64,000 bases of DNA, from contig JAIEMK010000002.1 of assembly GCA_019752295.1 (NCBI GenBank), forward strand, positions 1 to 64,000, given 5' to 3'. The notes beneath the pieces were generated by a model that had not been told where the DNA came from, ran no database searches, and saw only the letters and a list, made by a program, of their open reading frames with translations. This DNA comes from Chitinophagaceae bacterium. Lineage in GTDB: Bacteria; Bacteroidota; Bacteroidia; Chitinophagales; Chitinophagaceae. Shown one piece after another: positions 21,401 to 27,201 of this stretch (its first letter is position 1; each line of letters starts with the position of its first letter). The translations under genes were made by a program, and so were the position numbers.

Positions 21401-21538
21401 ACTAATCCGGATGCAGGATGGAACGGTATGGTGGGCGGTACACAACAACCAATGGCCATCTATATATGGGTTTCATCGGGTATTGCTTTAGATGGAACAA
21501 CAGTTGAAAAAAGAGGAGAAACATTATTATTACGTTGA
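15437..21538 (+). CDS. Giant T9SS-secreted adhesin-like protein, paralogue of the first
   Basis: This 2033-aa protein has a signal peptide (ends GYAKAQ), about sixteen PKD/Ig-like modules of the same two types as the first adhesin, a PKD domain (WLWNMGDSTT, about 1783-1865) and a type-B T9SS C-terminal domain (about 1939-2033; FTPNGDGIND, YNRFGKLMFE). The C-terminal 500 residues are nearly colinear with the 8237 protein. The module order differs: it lacks two N-terminal type-A modules and has an extra A-A-B block in the middle. Composition is rich in Thr, Asn, Ser and Ala with two Cys per module. Surface adhesion or motility is the likely role; the target is unknown. Confidence 0.9.
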   Translation: MELLNKIERKILRANIFFKTAAVLILFLISTGYAKAQNTTSTCSGVSFSYNNEPGYVAGETYSWTIASFAASISGQTIGLGGASAITQTLTNSSNTPATIVYNVITSQLSTFTLTVTVNPTASLTNAASFVSPICSGVAQSYSATSNIVGTSITWTRAVKPGINNLAGTGTNTVTESLNNTTNAPITVPYLFTLNTSGPGCVSSQTINAVINPIPVLTSTLTPPAICSNTNFSYNPTANTASPTFSWTRAIQPNINNPSASGPGNPNELLQSNSTSQVPVAYVYTTTSNGCSYTQTVTVPVNPTPVVSTTQPASACNNSSFTINPSSVVPAGTLYSWPAPIISPTAGAITGGGPGTLQNMVNQTLTNTTTGLAQATYTITPTTAGCTGPTFQGVVTVNNVGTGMVLPNINNYPACNNAVFNVVNPAAPPGTSYVWTAPTYSPAGSLSGGTAQGSAQNSISGTLVNNTIAPGTATYNVTPVSGACFGTVFTVSVTVNNPAVLSSSLTPPDICSNSLFSYTPTSVTATTSFTWSRVVVAGISNTAATGTGNPNEVLINITSAPVKVIYLYTLTTGSCVNQQSVAVFVNPSPTLSSGTPNPVCSGSTLNYNPLSLTAGTSFAWARPVVPSISNPSATGTGDPNEVLINTGITPVLVPYNYTLTANGCTNTQTINVLVNPMPVVTNQITTACNNSAFVVTPTTVPAGTQYTWIAPVYNPVLSLSGGSAQGTLQNNISQTLINSTLNNATAKYTVTPIANGCTGATFTVTVTVYAPLNLSSTLNPPAICNNTVFSYTPTSNTAGTSFGWTRAAVAGINNPGASGTNNPNETLINITSNPIAVTYLYTLTSPNGCIVTQTVNAIVNPSYTLSNPTPAAICSSTAFNFGPTSSTAGAAFTWTRAAVPFISNVAASGSGNINETLINTSNTIVAVNYIYTISTAGCSSTQTIGVNVKPVPQIANQTAIACNNTSFIVNPTGAPLGTVYSWGFPTYSPAGSITGATIGNSQTNFTQTLTNSNALNATATYTLTPVTSGCIGSDFNLAVTVNNSPVLSSSLTPAAICSNTVFNYSPSSITTGTTFGWTRSAVAGISNATASGVGNPAETLINTTAFIVAVPYLYTLTTPTGCVNTQTVTVNVDPAPVLNSGLVAASICTGTLFSYTPTSASPGATFSWSRPAVPAISNAPATGSGLVNPSEILVNTSSLPVSVPYNYTIVANGCSNNQTVTVVVNPKPVVPNQSTTICGNTAFSVIPTGVIAGTQYTWTIPTATPIGSISGGSAQSVLQDSISQILGNTTINLARATYTVTPTANGCSGSSFTVDVFVKPTPGISNQIISSVCSGVAFNYAATAVPAGTTYTWSNPIISPASSLTGGSAQAINQTSVSQTLSSVNNLTDTATYVVTPTSGGCLGANFNLVVPVKPVPFINNIFDTVCSGAGFTVIPKPVPANTTYTWTLPTSIPFGRVIGGSANAVPVNVISQVPVNTGATPAQLLYTITPNSNGCTGSTFTLLETVGVPLLPIPNAAATICSGTSFDVTPTSTPPNTTYTWSIPSATPVGMVSGLSPQATAQTRVTGTLTNLSAVTATAIYTITPFNTGCTGSAFTATITIRAVPKATITGNATICAYVNDTLTVSFAGTAPWSFNYLDNGVPKTQVGITTNPFTWIVPTPLLASTKTLAITYVKDMACIDSVDTSYFVQKVNPLPIGHVVSMHGQYICNNIPDTLFVGYTMDTLSFQWTRNGVQLPGLNSDSIATLIPGRYNAYFTNKYGCTDTSAIPATLTYIAQPVIKFNYDSYCINNLINFRNLTDTTFTGPTSWLWNMGDSTTRNSFHATDTYFTAGKRSIKITASQLYCPAYTTVLDSVINIEFPIAGIRMPSVSAYLGQFTPIAARSIPTYKYLWTPTRGIDHPDSASINFNYQQTQEYLINLIAASGCISYDTVLVRVFNDKLVDIFVPKSFTPNGDGINDVLYPYLTGIKTFKYFKVYNRFGKLMFETTNPDAGWNGMVGGTQQPMAIYIWVSSGIALDGTTVEKRGETLLLR

Positions 21539-21550
21539 TCAAATTAGCAT

Positions 21551-22567
21551 ATGTCAAAAGCAAAATATATACTGTTATTCATTTTACTTACGGGTTTGAG
21601 TTACGGCAACTTATTGGCACAGGATCCGATATTTTCTCAATTTTATTCCTCTCCCATGAGTGTGAATCCGGCCTTAGCCGGCAATGGTGATGCCAGTTGG
21701 CGCATTGTGGGGAATCATAGAAGTCAGTGGATTGGGCAAGGATTGGATCCGCTTATCACCAGTTCTTTGTCGATTGATGGAAAGCTATTTAAGCAGTCGA
21801 ACAATGAAGCGAATTATATTGGTGGCGGTTTAATGGTTTTGCAAGACGCAGGATTAGCAGGTGCTTATAAAAGCAGTTCATTTCATATGATCATGAGTTC
21901 GCACGTTGCACTGGATGCAGATGAAACCAATGGATTATCGGTGGGATTAGGTGCTTCTTATTCCAATACGGTGATCGATTTTAATCAGCTCACATTTGCG
22001 CAGCAATTAAGTCCTTCTGGTTTTAATCGCGCCCTGCCTACCAGCGAACCTTTTCTAACAAATCCCAAGCCTTATTTTTCGATGTCGGCCGGAATTACTT
22101 ATACCGTATCGTTCGAAAATTCAAATTTTGATATTGGTGTGGCAGGCTATCGATTTATGAAGACCAACAAGTCAGCTTTAAACGATCCTACACAATTAGA
22201 TCCTCCGCGTTATAATTTTCATGCAGGCTTTCAAACCTATGTCAGCGAGAAGCTGGTATTGAACACCAATATGATTTATATGTTGGAAAGCAACTTGCAT
22301 TCGTATACAGTAGGACTCAATTTCGGAAGTCTGTTGGATGATTCTGAAGTGCCCACTATTCTGAATACCGGTTTGTGGTATCGTGGCGGCGAAGCAATCA
22401 TTCCTTATCTGGGATTGTCGTATAGAAGCCTGCAGGCGGGGTTGACCTACGATATTCCTACTAACAATTCAAATAGCTCATTGAGTAATTTAAAGACCTA
22501 TGAGTTATCTGTGATTTTCAGATCGCCCAATAGAAACAGTAAAGGGATACCTTGTCCTTGGAAATAG
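21551..22567 (+). CDS. PorP/SprF family T9SS outer-membrane protein (copy 2)
   Basis: This 338-aa protein has exactly the length of the 14039 copy and is highly similar throughout. It has a signal peptide ending LLAQ, then DPIFSQFYSSPMSVNPALAGN-type sequence, and ends in IPCPWK. The 12-nt gap to the upstream adhesin and the bases around it (GTTGATCAAAT) match the first cassette, which shows that the two-gene unit was duplicated as a whole. It is followed by a bidirectional terminator. Confidence 0.92.
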   Translation: MSKAKYILLFILLTGLSYGNLLAQDPIFSQFYSSPMSVNPALAGNGDASWRIVGNHRSQWIGQGLDPLITSSLSIDGKLFKQSNNEANYIGGGLMVLQDAGLAGAYKSSSFHMIMSSHVALDADETNGLSVGLGASYSNTVIDFNQLTFAQQLSPSGFNRALPTSEPFLTNPKPYFSMSAGITYTVSFENSNFDIGVAGYRFMKTNKSALNDPTQLDPPRYNFHAGFQTYVSEKLVLNTNMIYMLESNLHSYTVGLNFGSLLDDSEVPTILNTGLWYRGGEAIIPYLGLSYRSLQAGLTYDIPTNNSNSSLSNLKTYELSVIFRSPNRNSKGIPCPWK

Positions 22568-22613
22568 CGATTGGCATACACAATGACAATTAATTGATCT
22601 TCAATAATAAAAA

Positions 22614-22645
22614 AAGCAGTTTGAAATTTCGAACTGCTTTTTTTA
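22614..22645. terminator. Bidirectional terminator between adhesin cassette and tRNA-Cys
   Basis: A long near-perfect palindrome (AGCAGTT...AACTGCT around GAAATTTC, one wobble) is flanked by A-run and T-run. It can serve the plus-strand cassette and the minus-strand tRNA-Cys. Confidence 0.85.
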
Positions 22646-22650
22646 TTGGG

Positions 22651-22721
22651 AGGTCCCGAGCGGATTCGAACCGCTGTGGAAGCTTTTGCAGAGCTCTGCC
22701 TAGCCACTCGGCCACAGGACC
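22651..22721 (-). tRNA. tRNA-Cys (anticodon GCA)
   Basis: This 71-nt tRNA has acceptor GGTCCTG/CGGGACC, anticodon loop CTGCAAA with GCA, T-arm AGCGGTTCGAATCCGCT, and U73 as expected for Cys. CCA is not encoded. A -7-like box TATTTTCG lies about 55 bp upstream (22775-22782). Confidence 0.95.
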
Positions 22722-22850
22722 CTATCGCCCGAAAATCAGAACTTTATGGGGCTCTTTGAAATCCGAAGCGGCTGCGAAAATAAAGCAAACAAAGGAATTT
22801 TAAAATTCTAAATGCGAAAACCCGAAATTTGTTTACCAATAGACATATAT

Positions 22851-23729
22851 ATGAACAGAATAGCAGAAAGCGAATTGATCATTAATAACCGGGGAGCCGT
22901 ATATCATTTAAACCTACGCCCCGAGGAACTGGCCACTACCATTATTACCGTTGGAGACCCTGATCGGGTAGCGCAGGTAAGCAAACATTTTGACCATACA
23001 GAATGCCGTTTTCAGCATCGCGAATTCATTACACATACCGGAACCATTGGCTCTAAAAGGATTTCTGTTGTTTCTACTGGTATCGGTACCGACAATATTG
23101 ATATTGTTTTAAATGAGTTGGATGCGCTTGTAAATATCGATTTCAATACCCGTACCATTAAACCCAAACTCACCCCTCTTACCATTATCAGGGTGGGCAC
23201 TTCGGGTTCATTACAGGCAGATATTCCCGTAGACAGTTTTGTTGCCAGCACACATGGATTGGGTATCGACAATCTGTTAAATTTTTATAGAACTACTAAT
23301 AACGAAGAAGAATTATACCTTTTGAGGGAGTTTGTTGCACATACGCAATTGGATAGCAAACATGCCGCTCCATATATTGCTTCGGCAGGCACTTCTGTTT
23401 TAAAACATTTTGTGGATGGTTTTCATCAGGGCATCACCATCACATCACCAGGTTTCTATGGCCCTCAGGGAAGGATATTGAGATTAGGACTAAGCCAGCC
23501 CGATTTAATTGACCGTTTTACTGGTTTCAGATACGGCAATCACCGCATTGCCAATTTTGAAATGGAAACAAGTGCCATTTATGGATTAGGACGTTTGCTC
23601 GGGCATCACTGCCTGAGTTTGAATGCCATTGTAGCCAACCGGATTAAAAAAGAATTCAGTAAAGACGGCGCGGCTGCGGTTGAAAAATTAATAATAAAAA
23701 CTTTAGATACAATTACCAAAATTGCTTAG
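22851..23729 (+). CDS. Uridine phosphorylase / nucleoside phosphorylase
   Basis: This is a 292-aa member of the purine/uridine phosphorylase family I. Visible features are the phosphate-binding VGDPDRV segment near the N-terminus, VVSTGIGTDNIDIVLNEL, IIRVGTSGSLQ, and the nucleoside-ribose binding FEMETSAIYGL. It cleaves uridine or a related nucleoside with phosphate for pyrimidine salvage in the cytoplasm. The frame is open from 22812, but ATG at 22851 gives the normal N-terminus for the family. It precedes dapF by 36 bp. Confidence 0.85.
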   Translation: MNRIAESELIINNRGAVYHLNLRPEELATTIITVGDPDRVAQVSKHFDHTECRFQHREFITHTGTIGSKRISVVSTGIGTDNIDIVLNELDALVNIDFNTRTIKPKLTPLTIIRVGTSGSLQADIPVDSFVASTHGLGIDNLLNFYRTTNNEEELYLLREFVAHTQLDSKHAAPYIASAGTSVLKHFVDGFHQGITITSPGFYGPQGRILRLGLSQPDLIDRFTGFRYGNHRIANFEMETSAIYGLGRLLGHHCLSLNAIVANRIKKEFSKDGAAAVEKLIIKTLDTITKIA

Positions 23730-23765
23730 TATATTTTCCATTCAAACAGACCAGAATAAGAAATA

Positions 23766-24548
23766 ATGAAGATCAGTTTTTCAAAATATCAGGGCACAGG
23801 AAATGATTTTGTAATCATCGATAATCGCGAGGGAAATATTCATTTATCCGAAGAGCAGGTACACTTTATTTGTGACCGAAGATTTGGAATTGGGGGAGAC
23901 GGGCTCATGCTATTAAATCGTTTAGATGGTTACGATTTCGAGATGAAATATTATAATTCAGATGGCAAACCCGGAACCATGTGTGGCAATGGTGGCAGGT
24001 GTCTTACTAAATTTGCATACGATCTAGGCATACGAAATGAATCTTATAAATTCATGGCCAGCGATGGTTTGCATATTGCAGAAATGGGAGAATCGGGCTG
24101 GATTCATTTAAAAATGAAAGATGTAACCGAAGTAACAACCCATCACGGTGATTTTATTTTAGACACCGGCTCACCACATTATATCAAACAAGTGAGTTAT
24201 GTGGATAAAATAGATATAGTTGAAGAAGGCAGAGCAATCAGGTATAGCAAACCATTCGAAGAAAAAGGCATTAACGTAAACTTTGTTGAAACTAACGATA
24301 ACAATATTATTGTGCGTACTTATGAAAGAGGTGTGGAAGACGAAACGTTTAGTTGTGGTACCGGCGTAACAGCATCAGCTCTTATATTTGCCCATAATGA
24401 CAACGGTTTCAACAGAATTGAAGTACAAACAAAGGGCGGCAGTCTGGCTGTAGAATTCGACAAAATGAGCGATACCGAATTTCAGAATATCTGGTTATGT
24501 GGCCCTGCAGATTTTGTATTCAAAGGTGACATTGAATTAGAGGAATGA
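23766..24548 (+). CDS. dapF: Diaminopimelate epimerase
   Basis: This 260-aa enzyme interconverts LL- and meso-diaminopimelate for lysine and peptidoglycan synthesis. Both catalytic cysteines are present: Cys73 in MCGNGGRC and Cys197 in SCGTGVTAS. The N-terminus KYQGTGNDFVIIDN is typical. The length is normal. It follows the nucleoside phosphorylase by 36 bp and precedes the CorA-like gene by 69 bp. Confidence 0.96.
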   Translation: MKISFSKYQGTGNDFVIIDNREGNIHLSEEQVHFICDRRFGIGGDGLMLLNRLDGYDFEMKYYNSDGKPGTMCGNGGRCLTKFAYDLGIRNESYKFMASDGLHIAEMGESGWIHLKMKDVTEVTTHHGDFILDTGSPHYIKQVSYVDKIDIVEEGRAIRYSKPFEEKGINVNFVETNDNNIIVRTYERGVEDETFSCGTGVTASALIFAHNDNGFNRIEVQTKGGSLAVEFDKMSDTEFQNIWLCGPADFVFKGDIELEE

Positions 24549-24617
24549 TCTCTCTTTCTTTTTCTGTATTAATTTGATACTCAAAATATACAACAGTCTC
24601 AAACAGATATCTTCAAA

Positions 24618-25556
24618 ATGATTCAATACTTTAAAAACATAGATGGCAAAACGCTTGAAATCGACAAGCCCGAAATGGGTGTGTGGGTGAACTTGGTTCC
24701 TCCATTTAAAGACGAAGAATTTATCGAGCTCAGCGAGGAGTTTGAAATACCCATCGCTTTTCTTCGCGATTCGTTAGATATTGATGAGCGCCCGCGTTAC
24801 GAACTGGAAGACAATGTGAAATTTTTAGTAATCAAAACACCTACTGAAAATAATTCCTTTAACGATAGCGATGCATTTTATATCACCATACCAATCTGCA
24901 TCATCTTAACCCATACCCAGATTATTACAGTAAACTCTTTTGATAATGGGGCCATTAAAAAATTCCTGAACACTTTTCAAAAGAGTAATCCCGACAAAAA
25001 AAATATGATGGTTCTGAAAATCTTTGAAAAAGTAGTTCAGAATTTTATGGAGTTCTTAAAAGAGATCAATCACCGCAGAAATCAATTCGAAGGAAATTTA
25101 TATGAGAGTAACAGCAACGAAGACCTGCGAAATCTGATGCGCATACAAAAAAGTCTAGTGTATTTTACCGCTGCACTCCGCACCAACGAAATGCTTATGA
25201 TGAAATTGGAGCGATCAAATTTTTTGGGATTGAACGATCAGGAAAGAGAGTTTTTGAACGATATGGTGGTGGATACCAGTCAGGCATTGGAGATGGCAAA
25301 AATCTATACCGATATTCTTACCAGCTCGCTCTACTCTTTTAAGATCATTATAAATAATAACCAGAATAACCTGCTGAAGCGATTGACAGCAATAACCACT
25401 TTGCTTTTATTACCTGCATTGGTTATAGGATTTTACAGTATGCATGTTAAATTACCTTTTGCAAATTCAGGTTATGCATTTTATATCCCCATCGTCATTT
25501 CTGTTTTAATAGCAGTTGCAATCAACTGGCATTTTCATAAGAAAAAATGGTTTTAA
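24618..25556 (+). CDS. CorA-like divalent cation transporter with altered GMN motif
   Basis: This 312-aa protein has the CorA layout: a large cytoplasmic N-terminal domain, a long charged helix (about 130-260), then two C-terminal membrane segments (LTAITTLLLLPALVIGFY and FYIPIVISVLIAVAI) and a basic tail. The canonical Y-G-M-N motif at the end of TM1 reads Y-S-M-H (residues 273-276). That motif forms the selectivity filter in CorA, so ion preference may differ. The stop is one base before the NUDIX gene ATG, so the two are likely cotranscribed. Confidence 0.85.
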   Translation: MIQYFKNIDGKTLEIDKPEMGVWVNLVPPFKDEEFIELSEEFEIPIAFLRDSLDIDERPRYELEDNVKFLVIKTPTENNSFNDSDAFYITIPICIILTHTQIITVNSFDNGAIKKFLNTFQKSNPDKKNMMVLKIFEKVVQNFMEFLKEINHRRNQFEGNLYESNSNEDLRNLMRIQKSLVYFTAALRTNEMLMMKLERSNFLGLNDQEREFLNDMVVDTSQALEMAKIYTDILTSSLYSFKIIINNNQNNLLKRLTAITTLLLLPALVIGFYSMHVKLPFANSGYAFYIPIVISVLIAVAINWHFHKKKWF

Positions 25557-25557
25557 C

Positions 25558-26046
25558 ATGGCACTTTTTAATATCCGGGTTTACGGAATTTTAATTGATG
25601 ATCAACAACGTTTGCTGGTAAGCGATGAGTTTATTCGTGGTAATTATTATACAAAATTGCCCGGAGGCGGATTAGAAATTGGCGAAGGCACACGCGATTG
25701 TTTAAAGCGCGAGTTTCAGGAAGAAACCGGACTTGATGTAACCGTAGGAGAACATTTTTATACCACTGATTTTTTTCAAATCTCCGCCTTTAATAATGTA
25801 GATCAGATCGTTTCAATTTATTACAGGGTGATGGCCAATCATCCCATTGTGTTAGAAACAAAATCAAAGCCTTTTGATTTTAACCCTTCGCAGGTTGCAG
25901 ACCCCACCAGAGAAGCGGAAGTGTTTAGATGGATACACTGGAAAGACCTGAGCGAAAAAGAAGTATCGCTACCTATTGATCAGGTAGTTATTAGGATGCT
26001 GAAGCAGAAAGACTGCTTTAATGGCAAGCAATTCTGCTCCCTGTAA
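25558..26046 (+). CDS. NUDIX hydrolase
   Basis: This 162-aa protein carries a complete Nudix box, G-x5-E-x7-R-E-F-Q-E-E-T-G-L (about residues 32-55), which binds Mg and cleaves nucleoside-diphosphate-linked substrates. The start at 25558 lies one base after the CorA-like stop; an upstream start at 25516 would overlap it and is not needed. The substrate cannot be inferred. The gene converges on the queuosine-precursor transporter gene. Confidence 0.85.
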   Translation: MALFNIRVYGILIDDQQRLLVSDEFIRGNYYTKLPGGGLEIGEGTRDCLKREFQEETGLDVTVGEHFYTTDFFQISAFNNVDQIVSIYYRVMANHPIVLETKSKPFDFNPSQVADPTREAEVFRWIHWKDLSEKEVSLPIDQVVIRMLKQKDCFNGKQFCSL

Positions 26047-26054
26047 AATCGAGC

Positions 26055-26864
26055 CTACCCTGCAGTTGGAATATTTGTAAACAGTTCTTCTGTTTTACCC
26101 ATGGCAGCCAGCTTCATTTGTTTAGCAGTATCGTGGCCGAGATATTTTTCAATTCTTTTCTCCACGATATAAATCAATGGTGTTAAAACAATTGCCATCG
26201 TAAATTTGTAGGTATAGTTTACCAAACAAATTGCTAGCACCAATTGCCAGCTCCAGCCATTGCCAATTTTAAAAGCAATAAATAATACAACAAAACTATC
26301 AACCAATTGTGAAATAATAGTTGAGCCTGTTGCTCGCAACCAGATCCATTTATCGCCAGTTACTTTTTTGATCTTATGAAAAACAACAACATCAACTACC
26401 TGGCTTACCAAAAAAGCAATCAGGCTTCCTAAAATGATCCACATACCCTGCCCGAATATTCCCGAAAATGCGAGTTGCATATCAGGCACACCCGAATCTT
26501 TTTTAGATCCAATCCAAAAATCTGCCGGAGGAATTCCCATTGCAAAATAAAACATCAAAAATGCATAAGCGATTAATGCAACAGCCGTAAAACTAATTCT
26601 GCGCACCGCTTTGGGGCCATAATATTCGTTCACAATATCTGTAATGATAAATTCCAAAGGCCACAACAATACGCCGCATGTTAAGTTGAAGGAAAGACCC
26701 GATTGTCCGAATAGAGAAAAATTTGAGGGTGTCATTCCGAATAATTTTTCCAACGAAAATATTTTTCCCCCAATACATTCCGCAATCAATGCATTTGCCA
26801 CAAAAAAAGCGGCAATACTGATAAATAGTTTAGTGGGTTTATCTTTTAGTATTTGATGAATCAT
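26055..26864 (-). CDS. Queuosine precursor transporter (YhhQ/VUT family)
   Basis: This 269-aa integral membrane protein has about six to seven membrane segments. Family-typical segments include IAECIGGKIF near the N-terminus, LLWPLEFIITDIVNEYYG and ATGSTIISQLVDSFVV. The family (formerly DUF165) imports queuine or preQ precursors for tRNA modification. The 93-aa membrane protein gene ends 2 bp upstream of its ATG, so both form one operon. Confidence 0.88.
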   Translation of the reverse strand: MIHQILKDKPTKLFISIAAFFVANALIAECIGGKIFSLEKLFGMTPSNFSLFGQSGLSFNLTCGVLLWPLEFIITDIVNEYYGPKAVRRISFTAVALIAYAFLMFYFAMGIPPADFWIGSKKDSGVPDMQLAFSGIFGQGMWIILGSLIAFLVSQVVDVVVFHKIKKVTGDKWIWLRATGSTIISQLVDSFVVLFIAFKIGNGWSWQLVLAICLVNYTYKFTMAIVLTPLIYIVEKRIEKYLGHDTAKQMKLAAMGKTEELFTNIPTAG

Positions 26865-26866
26865 TT

Positions 26867-27148
26867 TTATAGAATGAAATGGTAAAATATTTGAAATAAT
26901 AAAAATATCAGATTTGTAACAACCAACCAGCCGGCTATTTGGATAGTTCTTTTGTTAACCAACAAAATCAGATACCAAATGTTCGCAGCCAGATTTAGTA
27001 TGGGAGAAACAAACCACCCCAGAATAATAATCAGCCCTTTCAGATCCTGACTGGCAATGGTATCCTGTGTTCTTTGAAAGACCAGACATACTAAAAATAG
27101 AAGATTACAGATGAAAGCGAGTCGATTGAGAAATAAAAGTTTCCTCAT
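26867..27148 (-). CDS. Small membrane protein, unknown function
   Basis: This 93-aa protein has three hydrophobic segments (residues about 8-24, 38-62 and 70-92). I do not recognize a family. It precedes the queuosine-precursor transporter by 2 bp and is probably cotranscribed with it. It starts 53 bp from the divergent YfhO-like gene. Confidence 0.6.
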   Translation of the reverse strand: MRKLLFLNRLAFICNLLFLVCLVFQRTQDTIASQDLKGLIIILGWFVSPILNLAANIWYLILLVNKRTIQIAGWLVVTNLIFLLFQIFYHFIL

Positions 27149-27201
27149 AAAAAAATTTCGTTCAAAATAGCATTAATTTGCCAATCGCATAAAATAGATG
27201 T

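Noticed and set aside
8237-21538. Regular DNA repeats that could suggest a CRISPR-like or satellite array
   Set aside because: The period is that of protein modules (about 255-290 bp), variation is at synonymous and loop positions, and there are no short palindromic repeats with unique spacers.
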